Assembly (NCBI GenBank): GCA_963930775.1
Contig: OZ005704.1
Location: 3,038,001 to 3,102,000 of the forward strand
From: Cliona cf. orientalis
Lineage: Eukaryota; Porifera; Demospongiae; Clionaida; Clionaidae
DNA: 64,000 bases
Reading direction: 5' to 3'
Made by a program: the position numbers and the translations under genes. Shown here piece by piece: positions 54,601 to 64,000 of the stretch. Below the pieces are notes generated by a model that saw only the letters and a program-made list of their open reading frames with translations, was not told the origin of the DNA and made no database searches. Position 1 is the first letter of the stretch; each line of letters starts with the position of its first letter.

Positions 54601-57600
54601 CATACAACATGCACTTGAGTCACGCAAGGCTGTTCTCAACAATATTTACATGCATTATAATATCTAAAATCTTTACTCATCCGTTTTTCAGTCAGTACAG
54701 TGACATAGATTGTACATGAATATTTACATGCACATTGTAGATATACATCTAGATCAGAGGGCATGCAAAAATACATGTACATGCTTATAGGCTAAAAATA
54801 GTAACCATCTCTCTGTATTCATAATGCAGCTGATGTTACTAAACTTAGTAACATCCTACTGCCAGGTTTAAAATTAAAATTTGGTGCATGTAAACAATTG
54901 AGTGCATGCACACATGTACATGCGATATGCCCTCTCTTCAAAGCCCTTTGCTACTACACTAAAGTGTGCCTGATTTTTATAATATTTCTTGTATATACAT
55001 GTATTGTGTATATACCGTATACATGAAAATTTTGCTGGATAAAAATTTCACATTAAAATTTGGTGGAATAAATTTTTACCAATGTGGTAAAGGTCGCCAT
55101 GTCCTCTATGTAATCATTAACACAGGACAAAAATTAGCATGATAAAATTGCACCATGGGAGCAAGTGATGAAATTGGAGAAATTTTCTCCTGGTGAAATT
55201 TCCTATTACAATATTATGTAAATCTCTACGTCTATGATATTATGTAAATCTCGTATTACACCAATCTGGTGTTATTTTACACAATGATGATGAGATTTAT
55301 CATAATACTGAGTAGCATCAAATCAAGAATGCATTATTGGCATTGCACATTCACATACGTGCAGGCCCTGTGTCTAGCTATTGGTCGTGGTATCCTGTAC
55401 AGCGCAGGCAGTGACCTGAGTCTGCGGTCGTGGCACATCGACTCCCTCGAGGAGATTGGAGTTGTCAAGGTAACAGCCAATATTGCTACATGCATTTACA
55501 ATGTAGATCCTACTTGTAACAAATACTGTGATCTGATTGGTTAATAGAAAAATGTCTTGCCTATGGTTAGGGTTGTTGCTAGGCAGCACTTTATGTGTCT
55601 GGCTTTTGGGCATTGTTACAAGTACATTATAGGATCTAAATAATAGTTAGACACTACTTTGTCGGTTTCTACGTGATTTAGAAGACCTCAGGGTTCAGTA
55701 GAACCCTCGCTTCACTCGGGATTCTACACAGAGCCCTTCAGTCTTCTAAATCACATAGAAACCTCCTAAACAGTGTCTAACTATTATATAATCACCACCA
55801 GTCAGTCCTGGTGTACCTGCAGTCTGCCTGCGAGGTACCAGCCAGTAGCTAGGTGGTGGCATGGCACTCACTGTTCAGAGAACGTTGCATGCCAAAGTTA
55901 AGTACATGTACATGTAACATGATGACTACTGATCGTCTGTTGCTCCAGTGAACTCTAGCACTACATATTAGGGTCGCTACATTGTGATGTAAATGTAGGT
56001 ACAAGTGTATATGCATGATTTTACTGCTGTGTGTAGCCGTAGGCCTACTCTGTGATGTTTTTGCTCCCATATGATACAGAAAGCCCATGACAGTATGGTG
56101 AGCGCCATGGTCTGCAGCAAGGAGTATCTCTACACCTCTTCACTGGGATGCATCAAGGCAAGTGCCAAACAAGTAATTGTAATATAATTATTCGTTTGGG
56201 GTCTATGGACAAACTAGGCACCTCCGAATGTTGGATTTAATAGTTCAGTGTTATACATGTACAATATCATAATATAGTTAGTCTTTGAACACTTACTGCA
56301 TCTGTGTGTAAATTGTCTATGACACTATAGCACATCACGATATCCATATGCATTCATGTTCATGTACGTGCAGGTTTGGGATGTTCTGACTCTGAAGGAG
56401 ATCCATCGCATACCTGGGATCTCCCAGTCCTGGGTCAGGGCTCTGGCCTACGACAGGAGAAAGGTAAATTACATATACTTGTATAATATTATACTGCATT
56501 TACACTCAGTGCTGATGCATGCATGAATTTGTTCAGCATGCTACAAAGTAGCTGATGAGTCCTAGAAGCTGGACTTTATTCTTTTTCAAGGGACCAATGT
56601 GGTGCGCTAAGCAAAAAAAAAAAGAATTACCACATGGTGCAGTTTAGCCATCAATTGTCCCCTCCAGGCAGCATTGCAGTTTTGTGTAGGTTAGGGCTAA
56701 TAGTCTCTGCAGGTGTAAATTTACATGACCTTGATATTCATGCTGGTCTTGCATCACTGGCATAGTGTGAATTGAAGATGTACATAATGTTCATATTATG
56801 CATGTACATATTATATGCATCTACGACAATCTTGTGGAAGGTGTAGTAGTACCTGAAACCAACAACGCATACAAGTCTACATACACAATACATGTGCAAA
56901 AACACAATGTAATGTCATGTACACATACACTCACCACACACTCACTCTCACACATACAAGGATCGACTGTATAGCTGTTCGTTCAACAAGATTCACATCT
57001 GGAAGGGTCATGAGGACTTCAGTCTTATCCAGGAAAAGGAGACAAACTTTGGTGCCATCTACTCATTGGCAACCACTAAGAAATACCTCATCACAGGTAA
57101 TACGTGTACATGTACAAACTCTTGTAGTTGGAAATGGTCGGCAACACTTTTTGGCATATTTATTGGCAGAAGCAATGAATCAATAATTGTTAACTGTTAC
57201 ATAAGTCATGGATAAGTTTTATCGAAGTTCTTTGAATTCAGGGCTTCTCATGAGACTAAGGCACAAACATCCATGGAAATACATGTACATTTATAGTGAC
57301 AGTGTTTTGATTTTTTTGATAAGATAAATTGTGCATAGGCACACAGTGACCAACTAACAGTGGCCGGGATGTCTTGTGCAAAAGCAGTTAATGACCCTTT
57401 ACCAAGCATTACATTTGCCACTGATTTACATTATAGTGTTTCCCTCCCCTGACAGGGACTCACAACCAGAACATCCAGGTGTATGACCTCTCCTCGCTGG
57501 AACATGAGTGCACTCTGAGTGGCCACATTGGCATAGTCACCGTCCTCAGAGTGACAGAGTCACCCTACGGAGTCTACATGTTCTCTGGGTCATCAGATGC

Positions 57601-60600
57601 AACTGTGCAGGTACATTGTATATTGTACATTGTCATACATCAGTCACAGTGAAAGTTGTTAGAGCAATTATTATCATAGAGTCGGTAGACTCTGTAAGTA
57701 GGGATGGCCCGGATATTGCCATATACATGTATGTAATACATTACAAAAACTTTAACTCAGAGTAACTTAAATTTTAAGATTTTTAACTCTCATATTCATG
57801 ATCTATGCCAGAATACCTATCTATCAAGCCCCCACACATCCATGGAAATGATCAGGTATGCCTGAACCAGCTGTGTAAAAAATAGCCAATTGTCAATCAT
57901 TCTTTCTTTTTCATTACCAGGGCTACCGTATTTACTGTAATTTAAGCACCAGGGAAAAATAATTCCAACCTCGCTTGGCGCTTACATTTAAAAAACTCGC
58001 TTCGATGGCGAATGGCGCTTATATTAGAGTGGCGCTTAGTAATAACAGTGGCGTGTAGTACAAGGTACGTGTACCAAAATTTAATTACTAAGCGCCACCT
58101 AAAAATAATTCCGTCGACGTTTGGTGCTATATTTAGAAGGAAAAAAATACCATAAATGGCCAGACGGCGCTTATATTACAGTGGTACCTAAGTTACAGTA
58201 AGTACGGTAGCTCAAGACTCTCTGAACCGCTCACCGTACAGTGTCACACTAGTTTTGTGTTATCATGACAGTTACGTAATGGTGGGTTTGGTCAGCGCAT
58301 TATACGATTGGATGTGTCTTATACGCCATTTTGTCATATAATGTGCATGCTCATAATGTGTTACCATGGTGAAGTCATATGACAGGAGTTAAGCACTGGC
58401 GCCGCACGCCACCACATCGATCACGCGGGCGCAGACAGACTAGACCTGACAGGAGAATACACTAGGTCGTGAAAATTAGTGAGCAAACCTAAAAAACTAG
58501 AAGTTTAATGTGCCGTGGCCGCAGTACGTTAACGACGACCTAGTGAGGGGCGTGGCTACAACTCGCACACGAGCGATTTTCGTCTTGTCATCCTGGATAC
58601 GTATACTGTACCCTTGCGAAAGAGGGCCCACTACGGAATGTCCGCCCACCCCCCACTTTGGGCTCAATTTCCTGCTAAGGTCTAGTGTTTACTCGAATAT
58701 GCGCCCATGTGTAGCTGCCCTTGAAAACGCAGCTCAAATGGCTGATTTATAAGGACTGAACTTCGAATAGTCTATGTAAGATCGATAACTAACGTGCTAA
58801 ACAGCTGTAAAACTAAGCCTAGCTAGCTTTATGCCACGTTTCTGCAAAATAAACTAACTAGCGATCGTAGCCACGCCCACTTAATAGAGAGCTGCACTCA
58901 ACGACACACGGTGAAGTATCGCGGCTGCCCTTGCTCTGAATTGGTAACCGTGCTTGAATAAGGCTGAAATCAATAGTAGCCGCTGCTACTATTCATATTA
59001 TGAAGCTAGCGTGGGAACTTACCTGGGCGCTCTTTCGCGAGGGTATGGTACTATTATTGTACCACTGCACCATTGAAAATGAAGTTAAGAGTCAATGAGA
59101 ACATTAAAATAGATAGCATTGATGAATTACGCTAAAGTGAAACAAAAAAAACAAGCATAAAAACAATGAAATTGAAGGGTGAAGTAGGGATGGGAGGGCC
59201 AAAAAGTATACAAACAAGATTTGTAGGGATAATCATGTCCATTATACATCCCTACACTTGCTTTTTGAGTAGGTGCAGGAATAAACTAACCAGGCAGTAA
59301 TGCGACAGTCAATCCCCCCACTCCTACGAGCCATAACAATAGCTAGGGGATAACATGAATTCTCTTGGTTAAGGATAGCACCAATGGATTATCAACAGGC
59401 ATAATATATGGTAGCTATAATAAAAAAAAAAAGCAAGCGTTGGGATGTATAGTGGACATGATTATCCCTATAAATCTTGTTTGTATACTTTTTGGCCCTC
59501 CCATCCCTACTTCAATTTCATTGTTTTTTATTACGTCCAGAGTCCCAATTAGAAACAAAGAATTCGGCTCTCGCTATGATGAAATTATGATGAAATTGTG
59601 ATGAAATGATGATGAAACCTATGATGAAACTTATGATGTAATTGCTGTGAAACTGTTTCAAAATGTTTAGCGCGCATGAAAGGTTGTTGGGACCCAGAAT
59701 TCGAACCTAGCGTAGGAGAGATCGTGGACTATCCGATGATATCCTTATGGCGTTTCTCTCAGTTCGCTTTCTCTAGCGAGCTCGCTTTCAGAGCTGGGGG
59801 ATTTCCCTATTCAGTCGAGCACATGGCAGGTGAAGGTCAACCGGCTCAAGCCGCGCGCCCCAATATTGTACGCGTATACGGAGCATGCGCAGTTTGTCGA
59901 TGTGTCCTAGTTCGAATTTATGGCGGCGTATTCGTGAGGGACTCTGGACGTAGTCTCTAAGTTGTTCATTATCTCCCCAGTAGCAATTTACTTTTCTGTG
60001 GTTATGAGGTAATTGTAGTGTAATCTATGATGAAATTATGATGCAACCTATGAGGTAATTATGAAAAAATCCAGGGCTTCGCTGGAGCCTTTCTGGGACT
60101 TGAAAATCAGTAAATATGTAGAGTATCTTACGTGTGTATCCAGCGAATACATTACAAGCTGAGCGCTACTTTCTCTGAGAAGTACTGTTGGTTGAACTTC
60201 ACGTGTTTTCTTGGCTTACGTAATGTCGTGGATAAATATAGCTAGTCTTGCACTATATATAGCACGCATCATTGTCACAAGGGGCCGGCCCGCGCGCGAC
60301 TGCAGCAACGTGACCAACCTGAAGTTTGGAAGGAATACCGCGCTGTCGAGTTCGTCTCTGTGATTGAAGCATCGAAACTTGTCGCTATCAAGGTTGAGAG
60401 TCGATCTTAGACACCATCTCCATGATTTCTGGGGCGAGCATCGATCGATGCGTACGCATTCTATTGACGACCTTATACCACATGCACCATTACACTATGC
60501 AACTACTGGGGAGATGGTCAAGGGTTCATACTTGTAATATTATGGATTGACTATAGTATTCAAGTATTTTACATCTACAAGAATAGCAGTACCAATGGTG

Positions 60601-61736
60601 TTTGTGGCAAGAATTTATTCCTTTGTTCCATAATGCATGGCCTCCTTTAGAATATGACATTGTAGTAGTTGACAATATTTGAATAAATAACACACTTTAG
60701 CAGCATAGCTTGTGTCCTGCTCTTGGCTTATTTGTTTGTTGGGATACAAGCATCATCAGTCCTCACTCTAAAGCAGAGGCAGTCGTTTTTGAGGTACTGG
60801 CAGTTCTTAGTGGGGTCATAGTCCAGGGAGGAGTGTGGAATGAAGCACCTGTGACCATAGCCGCTTGGTGCTATGTCAGCGTCCACAGGTCTCTTGCTAG
60901 CAGGGTTGTCTGGGCTGAAGGAGATGCTCTTAGAGTAGTGGTTCTTGTCTTCAAGCTGGTTGACTAGCTCGACAGTGACTCTCCCTGTAAATGGCCAGGC
61001 CAGTGTCTCATCATTTGCCCCTCGCATCAAGAAGGCATACACTGAAATGTGGCTCTCTCTGCCACACCCATATCCATTGGGGTCCACCTTGATGCACATC
61101 TTGTAACCCCCTCCATCACTGCCTGTGTAGAATGGTGGGCTGCTTGTCACTCTGTCTGAGAACTTACTCTCAGTGAAGTTAGGGATTTTGAAGTTAGTCC
61201 ACATCTTTCTTTCATAGTTTCTCTCTTGAAGGTAGGGCAAGGGCAGAGTACAAAGTAATCTGCTGACAGCCTACAAGTACAATGTCATATAGTGTATAGT
61301 AGCAGTAAACTGCTATAGGGTGTGTTTATGTATTATGCACTGTAGTGTCTTGATCACATGATTATTGTGGACCCATTGTACCCAAAGTGCAGAGGTGAAT
61401 GTGGCTATTGGTAAATTGTAGTAGAGTGCCATCTGTCCTTGTTTGGTGTACATAGAGCACATGCTAATAATCATTCTGTTTATAGGTATGGAATCTGAGC
61501 AACATGCTGCCCATCATAGCCCTTCAGCGTCATGAGAAGTCTGTCCAAGCAATGACTATCTGGCAAGACTCTGTCTTCACTGGATCAGAGGATATGGAGA
61601 TAAAGGTGGGTATATATGGCTAGCTACAAGCTAGCACTACAATATTATTATATTCAAATCTATATTCATATCTTATCCCCCTCTCTCTCACTCTCCTCCA
61701 TTTCAACTATAGGTGTTTCGTCATTTCAAACTATAA
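51691..61736 (+). CDS. TRAF7: TRAF7-like RING / TRAF zinc finger / WD40 protein
   Basis: Twelve phase-consistent exons: 51691-52159, 52453-52550, 52751-52872, 53033-53317, 53964-54108, 55365-55469, 56080-56157, 56374-56463, 56961-57096, 57456-57610, 61486-61605, 61713-61736 (stop TAA), giving 608 aa (human TRAF7 670). RING at about 16-55 (CPVCKKVF, CGHTFCRTC, CPLDD), TRAF-type zinc fingers at about 60-190, coiled coil at about 190-260, and seven WD40 repeats from about 325 (GHKGTIWSL...MWEV through SVFTGSEDMEIK). TRAF7 is an E3 ligase/adaptor in MEKK3-NF-kB/JNK signalling in vertebrates. The intron after 56157 has a GC donor (AAG|GCAAGT) paired with a normal AG. Starting at 51691 omits the long disordered N-terminus of human TRAF7; an upstream 5' exon is possible. 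Confidence 0.92.
53876..53961 (+). repeat. polypyrimidine CT/CTCC tract before a TRAF7 acceptor
   Basis: Tandem CTTCTCCC and CCTT units run directly into the CAG acceptor at 53961-53963. It is an unusually long natural polypyrimidine tract, about 80 nt with very few purines. Confidence 0.85.
55013..55200. mobile_element. possible decayed TACCGTATA element
   Basis: Begins TACCGTATACATGAAAATTT, and several AAATTT(GC)TGG / CCA...AAATTT inverted segments follow. I cannot find a clean right terminus, so boundaries are approximate. Intronic in the TRAF7-like gene. Confidence 0.3.
55641..55786. mobile_element. 146-bp palindromic MITE in TRAF7 intron
   Basis: TAATAGTTAGACACT at the left and AGTGTCTAACTATTA at the right. 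The arms continue through GTTTCTAYGTGATTTAGAAG, so nearly the whole element folds into one long hairpin with about 60-bp arms. No coding sequence. Confidence 0.8.
57924..58209. mobile_element. TACCGTATTTACTG MITE, 286 bp
   Basis: TIRs TACCGTATTTACTGTAATTT and, inverted, TACCGTACTTACTGTAACTT. The body repeats TGGCGCTTA/TAAGCGCCA. Lies at the start of the long TRAF7 intron. Confidence 0.85.
59159..59530. mobile_element. foldback element with about 105-bp inverted arms
   Basis: 59159-59263 (AAAAACAATGAAATTGAAGG onward, including GGGAGGGCCAAAAAGTATAC) is the inverse of 59422-59530 with few differences. A 158-bp centre separates the arms. Intronic; the open frame at 59365-59601 crosses the right arm and is not a gene. 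Confidence 0.8.
59568..60062. repeat. GATGAAAT/GATGAAAC short tandem repeat flanking a GC-richer core
   Basis: TATGATGAAATTATGATGAA-type units occur at 59575-59650 and again, fewer, at 60018-60065, with a GC-richer 350-bp core between. The core contains GGTTCGAATTC (minus strand), a tRNA B-box-like motif, so a SINE-like origin is possible but no tRNA fold is evident. Confidence 0.5.
60728..61204 (-). CDS. MATH (TRAF-C) domain protein, nested antisense in TRAF7 intron
   Basis: From the ATG at 61204 to TAA at 60728, 158 aa. The open frame continues about 20 codons upstream without ATG before a stop, so a 5' exon could exist. The whole product is one MATH/TRAF-C domain: WTNFKIPNF at the start, SPPFYTGSDGGGYKMCI, DPNGYGCGRESHISVY, FLMRGANDETLAWPFTGRV, and a C-terminal FRVRT strand. 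MATH domains bind receptor peptides and trimerise in TRAF proteins. No RING or zinc fingers are attached. It lies entirely within intron 57611-61485 of the TRAF7-like gene on the opposite strand. It may be a solo MATH gene, a retrocopy, or the terminal exon of a longer gene. Confidence 0.78.
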   Translation of the reverse strand: MWTNFKIPNFTESKFSDRVTSSPPFYTGSDGGGYKMCIKVDPNGYGCGRESHISVYAFLMRGANDETLAWPFTGRVTVELVNQLEDKNHYSKSISFSPDNPASKRPVDADIAPSGYGHRCFIPHSSLDYDPTKNCQYLKNDCLCFRVRTDDACIPTNK

Positions 61737-62620
61737 TGAAAGAGATTTGTAGAATCTACATAATATTATTATGTTTTCAGTATTATCATGAGTATCATCC
61801 AATGCTAGTATAATAAGACAAGTAGTATTTTTATGATAAGTTGATAATGTCCAGTACAAGGAGTGTTTTCCTCTCCATTTTTACCATTAGTGTATATATG
61901 GCTGCATGCACAGCCCACCACACTAATGTGCACCAGCAGCAATGTTACTCCTTTGAAACATTGACATAATATTGCAAAACTAAAGTATGCTACACCTGCA
62001 TACAATCATAGTTCATAATAATATTATTATTATGGAGTAATATAAAAGCCACAACTAGTATAATATGCACTATGCTAAGTTCAGTGTCACTATCTTATAA
62101 GCAATGTCAAATGAGCACACTGGTTCAAATCTCACCTGGGCATATTTTTGATGCTGGGAAAAGTAGCTAGTTGTCTCACATGTATGATTGGGGCGAGCCG
62201 AAGCGAGCCCACACAGGTGATATCAATCGAGATTTTCCGTGTATATCTGCCGTACGTCCTTCCGTACCGTATATATATATCTTCTATTTCAACGATGTAC
62301 ATTCAATATTTTTCAATTAATGCGCATGCGTAATGACACGAGTTGCACACAACGTTAACTCAACGTTCATTAAGGTACCATTTAATTGCGTGGGCGTGAG
62401 CGTCAGGAATGGCTAATTCAATTAGCGAATCGTGAAGGGGCGTGGCCGAAGAGGCCATACGAGTGCTTTTGGTCGAAGGTGGGCGTGTCCAGAATCGGCC
62501 AGGGATGATTATGCGCGTGTAATTAGCGACCGGAAGTGGCCCCTGAAGAAAAGGCCGGTAATTGCCCACATCAAAGCAAGATCAAAGCATTCTTGCTTAA
62601 CTATTAACCGCAACGACAAA
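61737..62620. other. intergenic, no gene seen
   Basis: AT-rich with ATAATATTATTAT stretches. A GCGCATGCG palindrome is at about 62322-62330, and GGGCGTGGCC-type motifs lie at 62390-62490. No conserved coding sequence or structural RNA identified. Confidence 0.45.
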
Positions 62621-63461
62621 TTAAACACTAAGTAGAAAAAAAAAGCAAATTTAAATAATTAAATAAATAATCTAATTCATGGGGGGTTTGGGAGCACTTG
62701 GGGGGATAATTTTTACATGGGCACGCAGAATGGGTCGAAACTAGAGATTTGATCCTGGGGAATTTTGATTCACGCCTTAGAATTAAAGTTATAGCCCTTT
62801 GAAGTTACCCCATATGTTTGTATAGGAAGCCATGCATTTGCAATGTTTTCCGCCCACGCGCTACGTGAGGGGCGGGGCCACGCGCGCACATTAACGTGAC
62901 GACCATTACCCACTTAGATCAAAATTGATGTATAGGCTGCCTGCTTGCATTGTATGGCTCTACTATGCATCCAGTTCAACTATGTGGCGGTTTTCGAACA
63001 ATTTTTTTTCTGCTTAGTGTTCTAGTCGCCTTGTTAAACACTAAGTAGAAAAAAAAAAGCAAATTTAAATAATTAAATAATTAAATAATCTAATTCATGG
63101 GGGGTTTGGGAGTACTTGGGGGGATAATTTTTACATGAGCATGCAGAATGAGTCAAAACTAGAATTTTGATGGCAGGGAATTTTGATTCACACTTTAGAA
63201 TTAAAGTTACGGCCCTTTGAAGTTTTCCCATATGTTTGTATAGGGAAGCCATGCGTTTGCAATGTTTTCCGCCCACGCGCTACGTGAAAAACGGGGAATC
63301 CCCGTTAGGCACGCGCACACAAACGTGACGACCTTTACCTACTTTGGTCAAAATTGAAGTATAGGGTGCCTGCTTGCATTGTATGGCTCTACTAAGCATC
63401 CAGCTCAACTATGTGGTGGTTTTGGACAGTTTTTTTTTCTGCTTAGTGTTCTGGTCTCCTT
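62621..63461. repeat. tandemly duplicated TIR element, two about 415-bp units
   Basis: Units start at about 62621 and 63033 with TTAAACACTAAGTAGAAAAA and each ends TTTTCTGCTTAGTGTTCT followed by AGTCGCCTTG or GGTCTCCTTG. Within each unit the ends are inverted partners (AACACTAAGYAGAAAAAA). The shared body includes CTAATTCATGGGGGGTTTGG and TTTTCCGCCCACGCGCTACG. The units are about 85-90% identical by eye; the second carries a small insertion near 63289-63310. Confidence 0.82.
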
Positions 63462-63462
63462 G

Positions 63463-63494
<32 letters not shown>

Positions 63495-64000
63495 ATTAGG
63501 CCTAATTAAGCATGTGGGCGTGTTCCTGGCACTGTGTGGAGTGTGTGCGTGTGCGTTAATGCAGGTTTTATTGCTTCCGATTGGGCGTGGCTTCACGGGC
63601 CAGTGCTTGGACATCGGGGCCGGGGACTTGGCTGCGGCGATAGGTGGGCGTGTCCCGGATGCGGTGGTGACCTTTGAACCCGTCCAGGAGGCTTTGGGGG
63701 CGTGGCAGGAGGTCAAAGGTGAGGCCATGTCTGTTAATGAGGCACTGTACGGCGGTGCGATCGAGGGGCCTGTACGGCTGGACGGAAGCTGACGATGGTT
63801 TGAAGCGGATGTGGTTGCGATGACGTGTTGTTACTCCGCCCACACAGGAAATGAGGTGAGCTCTTGTGTGGGCGGTGTGGCAGAACGGCCTCCAAGTGTT
63901 TGTGTGTGTTTTGGCCTTGAGGAAGCTGTGTGTTTTAATTGGGATTGATTGTGGGCTTCCGGTGGACATCCGGTGGTTAGTAGGCACTTGATTGAGAATG
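63462..64000. other. poly-A tract and GC-richer tail, no gene assigned
   Basis: A 27-A run (63464-63490) is followed by sequence clearly richer in G and C than the rest of the window, with repeated GGGCGTG motifs. Long overlapping frames exist on both strands (63514-63792 plus, 63987-63568 minus), but they oppose each other, match nothing I recognise and are expected in GC-rich DNA. The A-run could mark a retroposed 3' end. Confidence 0.4.

Noticed and set aside
59690-59760. tRNA B-box-like GGTTCGAATTC on the minus strand
   Set aside because: A T-stem with wobble pairs can be drawn, but no acceptor stem pairs; at most a SINE relic.
62113-62150. tRNA T-arm-like GGTTCAAATC
   Set aside because: The flanking bases do not form a T-stem and no acceptor or anticodon arm is present.
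63514-63987. Overlapping 92- and 139-codon frames on opposite strands
   Set aside because: They oppose each other in GC-richer DNA, where long chance frames are expected; neither shows a domain, signal peptide or splice context.
1-64000. CRISPR arrays, bacterial operons or a prokaryotic defence system
   Set aside because: No direct-repeat/spacer arrays and no prokaryotic gene organisation; introns and gene families are animal.

Overview
This is eukaryotic DNA: AT-rich, with spliced genes, mostly short introns (about 50-400 bp) and canonical GT-AG borders. It contains several metazoan protein families: exocyst EXOC5, ZNFX1, an adhesion GPCR, a TRAF7-like protein and a MATH domain. It also has a large single-exon beta-helix/multi-membrane receptor-like gene of a kind I associate with sponges and other early-branching animals. 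A demosponge is my best guess, but that is an inference from gene style, not a demonstrated assignment.

Layout. 1-469 (-): the 5' part of a secreted NTR/TIMP-like gene, with a TAA-flanked MITE sitting on its promoter. 2001-9155 (-): a 21-exon EXOC5 gene. 9280-9656 (+): a CRE/TATA promoter and a short intronless ORF facing away from EXOC5. 9657-12552: repeats. 12553-22893 (+): a ZNFX1-type helicase/zinc-finger gene made of a 69-bp first exon, a 3.5-kb repeat-filled intron and a 6.8-kb last exon. 23677-27531 (+): the single-exon beta-helix plus multi-TM gene. 27802-37706: what I read as one 9.9-kb TA-flanked DNA transposon. It has 27-bp termini and about 190-bp inverted subterminal repeats rich in CGGAC. 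On its minus strand it encodes a pogo-like DDE transposase and a Ulp1/C48 protease with a PHD finger, and the splice phases allow the two to be one gene. Three MITEs are nested inside it. 37709-38392: a second TIR element abutting the first, carrying a HIRAN-like ORF. 38603-46018 (-): an 18-exon adhesion GPCR with Reelin-like ectodomain modules. 46019-51690: intergenic repeats, including a head-to-head inverted pair of Penelope-like GIY-YIG fragments with a hammerhead-ribozyme-like motif. 51691-61736 (+): a complete TRAF7-like gene (RING, TRAF zinc fingers, coiled coil, WD40). Its 3.9-kb penultimate-region intron holds an antisense MATH-domain ORF. 61737-64000: a tandemly duplicated TIR repeat and a GC-richer tail.

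The cellular genes are unrelated neighbours (exocytosis, RNA surveillance/innate immunity, surface receptors, ubiquitin/TRAF signalling) and form no operon-like system. The part with system-like coherence is the transposon at 27.8-37.7 kb. A recurring theme elsewhere is a set of unrelated-bodied MITEs that share the terminus TACCGTAT.
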